This document shows, in pieces, positions 1-9,998 of a stretch of 64,000 nucleotides of DNA. Source of the DNA: Asterella californica (lineage: Eukaryota; Streptophyta; Marchantiopsida; Marchantiales; Aytoniaceae); assembly GCA_036924285.1 (NCBI GenBank), contig JAYKYS010000010.1, positions 10,515,001-10,579,000 on the forward strand, read 5' to 3'. The position numbers and the translations under genes were made by a program. The notes below the pieces were generated by a model. It was not told where the DNA came from and made no database searches. It worked only from the letters and a program-made list of their open reading frames with translations. Position 1 is the first letter of the stretch. Each line of letters opens with the position of its first letter.

Positions 1-1278
1 CGAAGAAGTCTTCTAGGAAGTCCAAGAGAAAGTCCAAGTCCACTGAAACTGATAACAATGTTCCGGAAGTATCCTCTACTTCTGAAGAGTCTACTGTCGA
101 AAGTTCAGAATCAGAATCTGAACAAGAGAAGAAGACACGGAAGAAGAAGAAGGAGAAAACACGATCAAAGGAAGAAGTTGTGCAAAAGATGTCTCATACT
201 CAGATCATTCAGTCTGCACCTGATCCCCGGATCGATGAAGTTCTGAAGCAGTTTGCCGACCTGAAGGTTCATCTTCTGAACCAAAAGGACAACTGGAAGC
301 AACCTACGGCCAAACATTTGGTGCAACCTTTGCAACTCTTCCGGGCACACAAAAGATCAATGTACGCAGGACCAAGCTGTCAATTGGGCAGACTGGGAAG
401 AAGACAATAAGAGATATCTACACGATCTCAGTGAGGAATCCTGCTATAAGATTGAGACGATACAACCATTCACTCCTACTCCTCCCACCCAATATAATTG
501 TTATACACCTATAGACAGGGCTAGTAATGTACAGACCAGGACGCCTTGGCAACCTTCTTCATCACAACGACCTCTAAACCCTCTTTCTGGAGCATGCAAC
601 AATTGTGGAGAGACAGGACACTGGTGGTCCACCTGTCCTCATCCGAGAAGACAGATTGGATGAGGACAGGTGGACCTGTAAGGAAGCAGGACATTTCACG
701 AGAAATTGTCTTCAGATCTTACGTCCACGACAAATGGTTAGATTTGCAAAGACCACGCCTCCTACAGAAGCCGCATCAGCTTCTAAACTCGAGCTAGCAG
801 TGGTACAGCACATCACGGTAGAAGAAGAAGACCCTGGGGATTGCACGGATTGTCTCCATATTGAGGAAGACGAACTAGACCCCGGAGAAGATCTTACTTA
901 CGATCGAGAAGATCCGAAGTACTTTGCTCCTGACATTAGACAAAAAGTTGAAGCGATCATGCAAGAAGAGCTGGAGAAGCGACGGAAGATAGTACAGCAG
1001 CTTCCTCCACCGACTACGGCAGTCCCTGTCTCACAGAAACAGCTTCCAGTCGAAAGAAGACACTACACAAAGCAACTACTACATCTTCTATGTTGGAAAC
1101 ACCAGTCACTCTTCTGAAGCGATCCCTTTATGACTTCTTGCGAGACTTGTGGAATCAGAAGGCGGATGTAACCTTCCAACAGCTTTTGGATGACAACGCT
1201 GGTTACAAGAAGCTGTTACAATCTGTTCTTCGAGGAAGAGGAGAACAGCTAAATTTCCCCAGAGCACCTCGATCCTAA
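1..1278 (+). pseudogene. Ty3-type gag remnant, 5' end outside window
   Basis: Structural (nucleocapsid) part of an LTR retrotransposon. The start lies before the window. A charged, Lys/Glu-rich stretch is followed by a CCHC zinc knuckle at about 595-636 (CNNCGETGHWWSTC). A second knuckle at about 668-709 has lost its first Cys (WTCKEAGHFTRNC). The knuckles are in different frames, and the change of frame coincides with a perfect inverted repeat at 626-676. An acidic, Gln-rich tail continues to about 1278 with another frame change near 1100. The region is dense in GAAGAC/GTCTTC. It joins directly to the protease that follows on the same strand. The zinc knuckles make the gag assignment firm; the gene cannot be functional as it stands. 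Confidence 0.8.
626..676. repeat. Perfect 19-bp inverted repeat in gag
   Basis: Arms 626-644 (GGTCCACCTGTCCTCATCC) and 658-676 are exact reverse complements with a 13-nt spacer. The left arm encodes the conserved end of the first zinc knuckle. The right arm replaces the start of the second knuckle and coincides with the frame change. This suggests an inverted copy of the left arm written over native sequence. Confidence 0.9.
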
Positions 1279-1280
1279 GA

Positions 1281-2150
1281 ATCGAGCATGAAGACTTGGG
1301 AGCCCCAGAACTTGATATGGAAATCCATGGCTGTCTTCTGAAGAAGGTACTCATTGATTCCGGCTCCGGAGTTAACATCATGACTGAAGAAACGGTGCAT
1401 GTCTTAGGCTTCACTAAATTCTAGCCTACTCCGCGAATCCTCAGAATGGCGGACCAGATCAGAAGACGACCTTTGGGACAACTGAAAGATGTCTTGACGG
1501 TAATTGGGGGAGTATCTTTTTACCTCACTTACATCATTTTGCGACCTGTAGCTAAGGTTGGATATCAGGTGTTGATAGGAAGACCATGGCTGTATGCTGC
1601 AAATGTAAATACTGATTGGAGAAGACATCGTTTGAGGTTTCCCAATCCTACACCTAAGCAAGGTGAGAAGACCAAAGTCCCACTTCCTTGGATGAAGATT
1701 GGACACCAAGGTGAAACTCCTTCTACGACTGAGGGATACACGTCAGAAGACTCAGCTGCGTCTTCTGACATTGACGAACGATATGATGAGTTTGTGATGA
1801 ATAACTTGTGTACTACAGAAGTAGCAGAGATAGCAGAAGAAGTGATCTGTGGATACATTGAGTGCTACGAAATTGCGGAAGAGGAGCTTCCAGAAGAGGA
1901 AAATATCATCTTCCTTTCAGAAGATCTGACAGTTGGTCTTCCAGAAGACGAAAGTATCGTCTTCCCTTCGGAAGATCTGACAGTTGGTCTTCCAGAAGAC
2001 GAATCTGAACTGGAAGAAGCTCCCAAACCGGAATACTTTGGTGCCAGTGAGTACAGTCACACTGAAGGAATGTTAAACCCTGATGATCTTCAAGAAATGG
2101 AGGTTGCTCCTGGGAAGAAGATGAAGCTTTCCAAGGTAATCGAGGGCTAG
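1281..2150 (+). pseudogene. Retropepsin-like protease and acidic linker (Ty3 pol)
   Basis: Aspartic protease of the same element. The active-site motif LIDSGSGVN is encoded around 1350-1376, and the flap/C-terminal part (GRPWLYAANVNTDWRRHRL) around 1579-1635, in one frame that is broken by a TAG at 1422-1424. After it comes a long Glu/Asp/Ser-rich linker to 2150. Within the linker a block of about 57 bp (LSEDLTVGLPEDES type) is repeated in tandem near 1912-2004. The frame ends at a TAG (2148-2150) and resumes immediately as reverse transcriptase in the same frame, so protease and RT were one polyprotein. Confidence 0.75.
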
Positions 2151-3126
2151 CAGTTGGAAGACTTTAGAGAACTTTTGACAGAGTTCCAGGATGTCTTCGC
2201 TTGGACCATAGAAGACATGAAGGGGATACCTCGAGAGCTGGGAGAGCATCGCATTGACTTGCTGGAAGGCGTTGTTCTTGCACGGCAGAGGCAGTATCAG
2301 CTCAACCCCAAGTACTCGCTTCTGGTGAAGGACCAGATCGATCAATACCTTAAGGTGGGAGTCATCTTCCCAGTACTTAGTAGTGGGTAGCTCCTATTGT
2401 CATCGTGCCAAAGAAGCAGACAGGTAAGATCCGAGTGTGTCAGGACTTTCGGAAGCTGAACTTGACCACGAAAAAGGATCATCATCCTTTACCCTTCACC
2501 GACTCTATGTTAGATCAGGTAGCAGGACACGAGTTCTACAGCTTCTTGGATGGGTATTCTGGGTACAACCAAGTTTCAATCAGAGAAGAAGACAAGTCAA
2601 AAACCACTTTCACTACTGATTGAGGCACGTACGCGTACAATCAAATGCCGTTTGATTTATGCAACGCACCCGCCACATTCCAGAGACTGATGATTACGAT
2701 CTTCAAGGAGTATCTTCGCACATTCATGGAGATCTTCTTGGATGATTTTTGTGTGTTTGGATCGAAAGAAGATCACCTGATATTTCTAAGGAAGTGTTTA
2801 TTGAAGTGTAGAGAACATTGTTTGGCTCTTCATCCTGAGAAGTGCTTCTTTGGTATGTCAGAGGGAATTTTGCTAGGACATAGGATTTTTGGAAGAGGTA
2901 TAGAAGTCGATTGTGCTAAGGTGGAAGTTATCATGAAACTTCACCCACCTGCTAACCTGACTCAGTTGAGAAGCTTCCTGGACAATGTAGGATATTACAG
3001 GAGGTTTATTGACAAGTACGTAGAGGTAGCAGGAAGGCTTAATAAGTTGCTGAAGAAGGATGAACCTTACATTTGGTCTTCTGAGCAGCAGGAAGCATTC
3101 GAAGAAATGAAAGGACTTCTTCCTAT
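2151..3126 (+). pseudogene. Reverse transcriptase (Ty3/gypsy)
   Basis: RT domain of the element. Visible in order: the entry region ending VGVIFPV, VPKKQTGKIRVCQDFRKLN (about 2405-2461), FYSFLDGYSGYNQVSI, MPFDLCNAPATFQRLM (about 2645-2692), and the catalytic box IFLDDFCVFG (about 2732-2761, the two Asp present), then the thumb and connection parts (LGHRIFGRGIEVD, VGYYRRFI). FLDDF followed by VFG resembles the FMDDFSVFG form I associate with Athila/Tat-type Ty3 elements. The gene is broken by a frameshift near 2388, a TGA at 2621-2623 where family members have Trp (TDWGTY), and a frameshift near 3130. Typical Ty3 RT with all motifs recognisable but not translatable. Confidence 0.9.
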
Positions 3127-3699
3127 GTCCTAAGACCACCTGATTGGGAGAGAGTCTTCCACATTTATGTGGATGTTTCTACTTTCGTCATAGGGGTGGT
3201 ATTGAGTCAGAAAGATGAGAAGAAGAAGGATTATCCCATCTACTATGCGGGAAGGCAACTCAGTGATGCAGAGAAGAAGTACTCTACAACTGAAAGGGAG
3301 TGTCTTGGCATGATTTACTCCTGTAGGAAGTTTAGGCACTATCTTCTAGCCAACCCGTTTGTCTTCTATGTGGATCATTTTTCTTTGAAACATCTCGTGA
3401 AGAAAGTAGATTTGTCTGGTAGGATAGCTAGGTGGATTCTTCTACTCCAGGAATTTACTTACACAGTTGAGTACAGGCCTGGAAGACAGCATGTTAATGC
3501 TGACTACCTATCCAGATTGGAGACGGAGCGACGAGAAGATGAAGTTGAAAACGAGTTCCTTGACGAAAAGCTGTTTTCAGTTTTCACAGAGACACTTTCA
3601 TCTAAGGGGGGGCGTACCGTCTGCTTCCCAAAAGATGAGACTAGGTCTTCTGATCCGATCTTTACGACTTCCACAGAAGAATCGATCTTCAAGACTTAA
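3127..3699 (+). pseudogene. RNase H (Ty3 pol)
   Basis: RNase H of the same polyprotein in a single frame. VDVSTFVIGVVLSQ carries the first catalytic Asp; YAGRQLSDAEKKYSTTEREC carries the Glu; the segment ends at YRPGRQHVNADYLSRLE with the last Asp. A Ser/Glu-rich linker follows to the TAA at 3697-3699. The preceding RT is one frame off, so a single indel near 3130 separates them. Order and spacing match Ty3/gypsy pol. Confidence 0.88.
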
Positions 3700-3707
3700 G
3701 GAAGTTC

Positions 3708-4933
3708 TTGGAAGACCAACAGTACTCCGAGGGATTGGATGCGGAGCAGAGGGCTGTCTTCTTACACAAGGCAGGTCCCTACGTCATCTTCCAGGGTATC
3801 CTGTTTAAGAAGGGACATGACGAGAAGCTAAGGAAATGCCTTGAGCCTTCAGAGATTAAGCCAGTGATCACGGGTCTTCACTACGAAGATGCTGGGGTCA
3901 CTATGAGCTGAAGATCACGGTGAAGAAGATGTTGGACGCCGGTTACTGGTGACCGACCATGTACTGAGACACTTTTCAGGAGATCAGGAAATGTGATGCG
4001 TGTTAGAGGATGGGAATACCAGCAGCTACGACTAGGTGACCTCTTACTCCCATTCTTCCGCTTGCTCTTTTTGAAAAGTGGGGAATCGACTTTGTTGGAC
4101 CTATCGTCCCGATGGATAGAAGAACGCGAGCACGGTATATTTTGATAGCTATCGACTATGCTATCAAGATGGTGGAAGGCGAAGCCACAAGGAAGAACGT
4201 CGCCGCAGTGATAGCCAGGTTCATATGACACAACATTATCACCCGATACGGATGCCCGCTGGAACTAGTATCAGATAGGGGTACTCATTTTTTAAATGAG
4301 ACTATTTCTCTCCTGACCTAGTACTTCAGGATAAAACATCGGAAGACGACGCCATACAACCCGAAAGCTAACAGACTGACAAAGAAGTCGAATGGTCTTC
4401 TTTGTAATATCCTGAATAAGATAACTGTTAACCATGCGTATGATTGGGACACGAAATTGCCATTTGTGTTATGGACTTTCAGGATTTCACCCAAGGTCAT
4501 GACCTAGAAGACACCTTTCTACCTAACTTATGACATGACACCTATTGTCGCCATCGAGTTACAGGTCCCTACTTACAAGTTAGCTGTAACCGAATGCATG
4601 GAAGAAGAGGAAAGCCAAGAGCAGCGTCTTCTGAACTTTGTGGAGTTCGAAGAAGACAGAAATGCAGCTTTGGAGAAGACGTACGAAGTGCAAGCACAAC
4701 GTAAGATGAACTACGATGGCAAGCTGAAGAAGGTGATCGTCGCAGATGGAGACTTGGTCCTTTTGTACAACAATCGACATTTTAAGTTCCATGGGAAGCT
4801 TCATCTTCGCTGGATGGGTCCTTACCGAGTCTTGGAGGTCTTCACCAATAGCTCCTTGCAGTTGGAAGAGTTAGATGGTACGTTGATGACCACTCGTGTA
4901 AATGGGTGGCGTGTCAAGAAGTACTTGACGTGA
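3708..4933 (+). pseudogene. Integrase and C-terminal domain (Ty3 pol), catalytic Glu lost
   Basis: Integrase remnant. The zinc-binding part (about 3880-4010) is shattered. WGIDFVGPI (about 4082-4108) and LVSDRGTHFLNE (about 4267-4302) give the two catalytic Asp. The third box reads PYNPKANRLTKKSNGLL, with Lys where Ty3 integrases have the catalytic Glu (TEKSN or VERTN). Stops occur at 3950-3952 and 3965-3967 and several later positions, mostly where Trp, Gln or Arg is expected. From 4535 the frame is open to a terminal domain (LVLLYNNRHFKFHGKLHLRWMG, then GPYRVLEVF) ending at TGA 4931-4933. This is the 3' end of pol; no chromodomain was recognised. Confidence 0.85.
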
Positions 4934-5148
4934 ACAGAAGTGCTGAAGCGCTGATGTTTGCGGGGACGCAAACATGTGAGGGTGGGCGTATGTGGTGCTC
5001 ACAATTTACAAGATTCACGAACATTTGAAAAATTTAAGATTAATATCTTGGTTGTATAACTGAAGAAGCTTTGTTACTTAAGATTACGGCTTCCTTAGAA
5101 GGAATATGATCTTACGATCCGTTTCGCAACAAGAAGTTGACTTCTTCG

Positions 5149-5241
5149 GAAGACGGCCGTCTTCCGGGAAGCGTCTTCTCAGTTGTGTCTTCGGAAGACG
5201 GAAGACGGCGGAAGATGGAAGACACGTATCTTCCAGAAGAC
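5149..5241. repeat. Cluster of eight GAAGAC/GTCTTC hexamers
   Basis: Eight copies of GAAGAC or its reverse complement in 93 bp, on both strands, some back to back (GTCTTCGGAAGACGGAAGAC). The mixed orientation allows several local stem-loops. Confidence 0.85.
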
Positions 5242-6039
5242 AGCGACCGCAGAAGCCTAACCGCGTATTCCCCAATAAAGAAGTAGGTGTACCTACCAGG
5301 TTGCACCAAGGTAGTAGGTAGGTCAGGAAGGTCAGGTAGGTCGAAGTACTCCTAAACTGCGCGAGAAGATCTATACGAAGGAGGCGCATTGGCATAGGAA
5401 CACAACCGCTTTCCGCATCGGGGGCATTTTGAATAGAAGATCAAATTGGGAGTGGATCGAATTGAGTGAGGAGGACCAGCAAAGTGAAATCGAGTAGAGC
5501 AAGGATCGATTCGCAGTTAGAGAGAAGGTGAGGACGAATTTCTGAGAGTAGGAAGCACCATCGAGCTGAAGGAATCTTTTGTAGACTCCCAGAAGCAAAC
5601 ATTGAAGGACGACTGAGAAGAATCAGAGGTGGAGTCTTGTTCGATTGAGGAGTGGCAAGACATTGACGGCAGCAGCAGCTCTGTGGAGTCGCATTGGAGC
5701 TGGAATCGGAGCCAGAAGCACGCAGAAGACTGAAGATACTACGGAAGCAGACAAAAGACTGTTTGAGGTTCTTCTCATATTCTCTTCCCTTCTTACCGCT
5801 TCTCGCCTCTTGTTCAGTATCCCTCGCGCTTCCTCGGTTGTTTGCAGGCAAACCGATCGATTGTTTCTCCACCCCGCATTTTCCTTCTGTGAAATTGGGC
5901 GCGGAAGCGTTGCCCAATTTTTGACAGTCATCTTCTAGCCTCTTCCCAAACTATAATCGAGCTTCGCTGTCCGTCGTTCTCAAATTCGATCCCGCAGCTA
6001 TCAATTTCTCTACCCTACCGCACCTCTACTCTCGAATCT

Positions 6040-6153
6040 CTGAACAGAAGACGCTTTGGAAGATCTGAACATCTTCGGAAGACGCTTCTGTATCCTGAAC
6101 ATTTTCGGAAGACGCTTCTGGATGTCTGAAGTCTTCGGAAGACGATTGTGTGT
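6040..6153. repeat. Degenerate 30-bp tandem repeat built on TTCGGAAGACG
   Basis: Units start at about 6040, 6065, 6095 and 6126. The core CTGAACATCTTCGGAAGACG recurs with small changes at a spacing of 25-31 bp. Each unit carries one GAAGAC. There is no open frame of interest. Confidence 0.8.
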
Positions 6154-7033
6154 AATTCATATCGAGAGTGGATTGGATTTGCTTTTGTGTTGAGAGAGGT
6201 TTGGTACGAATCTTGAGTGACTTGGTGAGTTGTTTATTGTTTCGAGAAGCTGAAAGTTGGGATCCAGGCCTATGCCTCCCGATCTTCCAAGCTTCTCAAG
6301 TCCACATCTTCCTAGAGAGACTAGAAGACTGGAAAGACTGGCAGAATGCGCGAGAAGACGTGAGGGTCCGTTACGGATCTCTTCTGTCCGACCCATAACA
6401 ACCTATTCCTTCTTCTTCCCGAACTTAGAAGAGAGTTGTGAGAGGTCTTGCTGGTAGAATCTGGAGAGAATGATCGAGGACCATGTCTTCTCGTCATGCA
6501 GCAAGCTTCTTCTGAGTGTGTATGAGAGGTGAGAAGTCGGAAGAACAGAGTGCGAATGTCTTGTGTCTGTTGTGAGGTTAGATTGCGTGTAGGAAGCAAA
6601 AGACAGGTGAGATCAGTAAAGGGAAGCCTGGCTTCGGGAAGTCTTCCGAGAACGTTATTGAATCGGAAGCTGTCTCGAGAGTCTTCCCAGAGATCACTGT
6701 CATCGCAAGAGCCCGCAACCATCTTCTGAACTTTTTATACACTCTACTTCTCGCATATCTTGTATCTTCTGTTAGGAAGTAGGATGTAATGTAAGGTGGA
6801 TTGTCTTCTTAGGAATCCATGCAAGGCCTTGCTTAGTTAGGATTGTTTAGATATAGCTCGGAAGACGAGAGCTACTTAGGAAGCATTGTTAGGATCCCGG
6901 AAGACGGAGTAGCTGTCTTCTGGAAGACTAGAATCGTCTTCTGATAGTGGAAGCTAGACTATGAGAACTTGGGAACGACTGAACCTTCGGTTCACAGTAA
7001 GTACGTGTGGCTTAGTGCAACAGAGTTTCAAGT

Positions 7034-7693
7034 ATGTCGATGCATCCTCGAGGGTTGGTGCTACCGGCAGCAGAGTTGGTCAAGGTCAAGGTCAAACCTT
7101 TCATCAAGGAGTTGGGTCTCGACTTCTTCATGTGGGATTGGAACCTCACCGACCAGGGTCTTCTGGAGGAGGTTTGGGCAGCATTACCGCCCCGCAACCG
7201 TGTACCTGCGAAGGCAGGAGTAGCTCGGGGAAGACCATCTTCCTGGACAGTAGAATGGTGACGTAGGGCTTTCCACAGGTTAGAAGCAGAGAACAAGAGG
7301 TACAAATTGGAGAAGAAGATCCTCTCAGGGAAGTAGCATGTGCCTGGAAACACAACTTGTCTCTTCCCGGAGGACAGGCAGGGAAGAAACGGATGGAAGG
7401 TCGAAGCGTACCGGGAGCCGCAGAAGCGTCTTTTGGCGAAGCTGTTCCTTCATCTCTTTCCTAAGGAGAAGGCGCAGTAGACGCGGTACCTTGGAGATCA
7501 GGACGTGGAGTTCCTGGAAGCTGTGTGTGTTGGAGAAAATGTCAACTGGGGTGCGTTCTTCCACACATATGTGCAGGCAGAGCTGGTGTACTTAGGTACC
7601 CCGGCAGAAGGACATCTTACTTCGTTCTTCTGTTATCTGTACGTGGTCAAGGGGGATCTCACGGTGTCGTGTTGTGGTTCGGCTCCTGTGTGA
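7034..7693 (+). pseudogene. Retroelement-associated ORF, N-terminal globular part
   Basis: A single frame runs through three in-frame stops (TGA 7259-7261, TAG about 7334 and TAG about 7478) to TGA 7691-7693. The reading between stops is coherent and protein-like: helix-rich segments GLDFFMWDWNLTDQGLLEEVW, GRNGWKVEAYREPQKRLLAK and ENVNWGAFFHTYVQAELVYLG. It resembles the N-terminal region of large coiled-coil ORFs that accompany Ty3-like elements in bryophytes (my recollection, not verified). The GAAGAC-rich composition matches the coiled-coil ORF at 9999-11227, and the stretch between them lacks the motif, so the two may be halves of one ORF split by an insertion. Function unknown. Confidence 0.5.
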
Positions 7694-7986
7694 AATTCCT
7701 GTGTAACCTATGTTGTGTTTCTTTTCCGTGTTTCGTGAACCGTATCGCGTAACTCGTCGAACGGTGTGATGAGTGCCACGTTTGTGATTATCTGTTTAAG
7801 TGATCGCACGGTAGAAGAACGTGCCAAGTCATCGATCTGTGCGCGTTCACTTTAGTGGTCCTTGTCGCCGCATTTGTGTATAAAATGGTGGGTCGAAGGT
7901 TCATACGGCATTCTCTCTCAGCGGGTGATTCGTAAGGGTTCTCGGTGATCTGCATGGAGGAGTGAGGAACTACAGGAGTGGTGGTT
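7694..7986 (+). promoter_or_regulatory. LTR-like promoter region with TATA box
   Basis: A TATA box (TATAAAA, 7879-7885) lies 101 bp upstream of the first ATG of the small-ORF pair. GAAGAC motifs cease here, which suggests the start of a different element. No terminal repeat was paired, so the call as an LTR rests on the TATA box and on the similar layout at 33186-33520. Confidence 0.4.
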
Positions 7987-8202
7987 ATGGACGGAGGTGT
8001 GTTACCGGCTCCGGATCTTCCTTTCCCGAATCCGTTTCACATCAAGCTTCATTGCATCCACCGCGATCACTTTCGACAGTGGTTAGTTGCGTACTTTGGT
8101 GATGAGTTCATGGGGAGGGTGATGGAGTTACAGCTTCCGGTGATCCTTCCAATCGTAACATACGGAGAGACTTGGGATATGACGGTGTACATTTTGTTGT
8201 GA
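7987..8202 (+). CDS. Small ORF, MDGG type (first of a conserved pair)
   Basis: 71 codons from ATG 7987 to TGA 8200-8202. The product begins MDGGVLPAPDLPF, continues NPFHIKLHCIHRDHF and contains FGDEFMGRV. It matches no family I recognise. It is supported by a second copy at 33521-33661 (MDGGRFLTPELSF, FHIKL, FDENFM) with roughly 20 of 45 residues identical. It is followed after 6 nt by the MDLN ORF, an order kept in the other copy. I prefer ATG 7987 to the in-frame GTG at 7978 because both copies begin at MDGG. Both lie 3' of a TATA box in what looks like a retroelement leader. Whether it is translated today is unknown. Confidence 0.5.
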   Translation: MDGGVLPAPDLPFPNPFHIKLHCIHRDHFRQWLVAYFGDEFMGRVMELQLPVILPIVTYGETWDMTVYILL

Positions 8203-8208
8203 GGAACA

Positions 8209-8412
8209 ATGGATCTCAACTATCCATCGAACGTTCCTTTCAATCTTTGGGTCGATGTCCGGTGCCATTGCAGACCGAAGATCAATCATGGGGCTTGGAT
8301 CGTGAGAAACTTCGGGCAAGAATATTACAATCGAGTGATAGCTTCACCGTTTCCTTTTGTCATACCTTTTATTGTAGAACGTTTCCAAGTTGTAATATTG
8401 ACGTTGTATTAG
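8209..8412 (+). CDS. Small ORF, MDLN type (second of a conserved pair)
   Basis: 67 codons, ATG 8209 to the stop at 8410-8412. The product starts MDLNYPSNVPFNLWVDVRC, then RPKINH, then IVRNFGQEYYNRVI. A second copy at 33717-33866 reads MDLNQHALVPFNTWVEIRY, RPKLLH, VIRNFGVDFYREII; about 22 of 47 residues are the same. Conservation is of protein rather than DNA, which argues that the frame was once under selection. The ORF starts 6 nt after the stop of the MDGG ORF; a re-initiation or stop-suppression relationship is possible but unproven. No known domain recognised. Confidence 0.5.
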   Translation: MDLNYPSNVPFNLWVDVRCHCRPKINHGAWIVRNFGQEYYNRVIASPFPFVIPFIVERFQVVILTLY

Positions 8413-9998
8413 TCTGCGGCTCACTGGTTTCATTCTAGTTGAGCGCTTCTGTGTAGTTACGGACCGCGAAGAATCCATCGACATATCTGAAGGATTTTTG
8501 TGAAGTCTTAGAGTGTTGTTGATGTCTTGTGTCTCCTTGGAGAGTAAAAATTCGTTCTAAGGGAAAAGTTAAGAGGAGAAAAGACAAAAAGTAAAGTTCT
8601 TTTTGCTCTTATTGGTCCACTTTTGGACCAATGGTGTTCTAGCTGATCCTCGCGACGTTTCTGTGGTTTCTGGAGGCTTCAGAGGTCCATTCGCGAAACG
8701 GAGGGTATGGTTGGAGAGCTCTCGACCGGGGCTACAATCTGGGCTGAAGAATCGATCGATTTGATGAAAGTATGAGCGCGTTATGATCGATTGAGTGGAG
8801 GGGGGTGAAATTTGTACCTACTGCTACGTTTCTGGTTGTTCCGAGAGACTCGCGAGGAGTTTTGAGGAGCTGTCTGTTGGGTTGGAGAGCTGACGACGTG
8901 CTGGTCGTTTTGATATCAATTTCATCAGTTTCTTGATCGATTTGGATTCTGAACCGACCGATTGAAGTTGAGAAGTGCAGATGGGATAAGGCGGGACAGC
9001 GAACTGTGATAGCCATGGATAGTTTGCTATTGCTTAAGATCTGAGTCGAATTTCTGAGTGAAACTTTCCAGGATTGAAGAATGTCTTATCAGTAAGATAC
9101 TTGGGAAGTTTCACCTCAAATGGTCGAGTAGTTTGTTCAGAATCTTGGATCAAATGTACCTGGGTCTGTAAAGCTCTGAAGTTAGCACAGATTACGGTTT
9201 GATCCATATCTGAGAATTGGTTTGAGATTTCGACCTGAAAATTGTTCAGGGTAGGAGTGAAGGGTCCAATCAAGCTTCCTGTGAAGTTTGATCATCATTG
9301 GTCGAGTGGTTTGGAAGGACTGAGGTCTCAAAGTTCGAAAATACTTCTGTTATTAGCTATTTCGGGTTTTTCGGTATCATCTATGATCATTTTGGTCATT
9401 TTCGATCAATTTGGAGAGGAGTTTGTTGCTGAAACTGCCATGCCTGCATGCAATTCGACATTGGAGGGTATGGGGCTGATTTCAGCTCTTGGTGATGAAG
9501 GAGAACGGAGTCGCCATGAGTCTTAAGCCGCTGTTTGGGTTCTCGGAGCTGCCAGGTACTACCGCCGTTGGTGCTATATTGAGATCTGAATAGTGTTTTG
9601 GAGTATGCATGCTTTACCTTGCTGGAATGCTTGGTAGACCAGGGTGTACAACAAGTTGTATCGATACTCTATCAAGTTGATTGAGTGATCTTATAGCGTC
9701 TTCTGGTTGTACTATGAAGTTGTGATAGTTGGATTGATGGGCAGTTAGCGTCGCTGGAGAGCTATTCAGAAGTCAGGCTTCCAGTGATATAGAGGAATAA
9801 CTTCAGTTAGATAATACAGATCTGAGTATTTTTAGTTAGAATACAAAAGATCTGTTTGTAACACAAGTTTATGCAACCTATACGTAACCTTGGATCGTAG
9901 CAAGCTTTAAACTTGAGACGAGCGGATACAAGGTCACTCAGGCTAGAAGAGTAGATAGTGAAACATTTGAGTGGAAACATCCAGATCTAGATCCAACC
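8413..9998. other. Non-coding stretch, no gene recognised
   Basis: About 1.6 kb without convincing coding. An imperfect repeated phrase (GTCGAGTRGTTTG context) occurs near 9122 and 9300. GAAGAC motifs are essentially absent, in sharp contrast to both sides. It probably belongs to the element that starts near 7.7 kb. Confidence 0.5.

Larger units (their letters stand above)
4934..7033. other. Non-coding, GAAGAC-saturated stretch after pol
   Basis: No gene recognised in about 2.1 kb. This should contain the 3' untranslated region and LTR of the upstream Ty3 element, but I could not pair two LTRs because the 5' one is outside the window. The stretch is extremely rich in GAAGAC and GTCTTC (for example 5149-5241, 6040-6153 and 6860-6945). 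Open frames here (such as 5441-5917) look like by-products of this composition and match nothing I know. Confidence 0.6.

Noticed and set aside
5441..5938. Several overlapping frames of 97-158 codons on both strands
   Set aside because: All frames are open together in a low-complexity, GAAGAC-rich stretch; no domain recognised.
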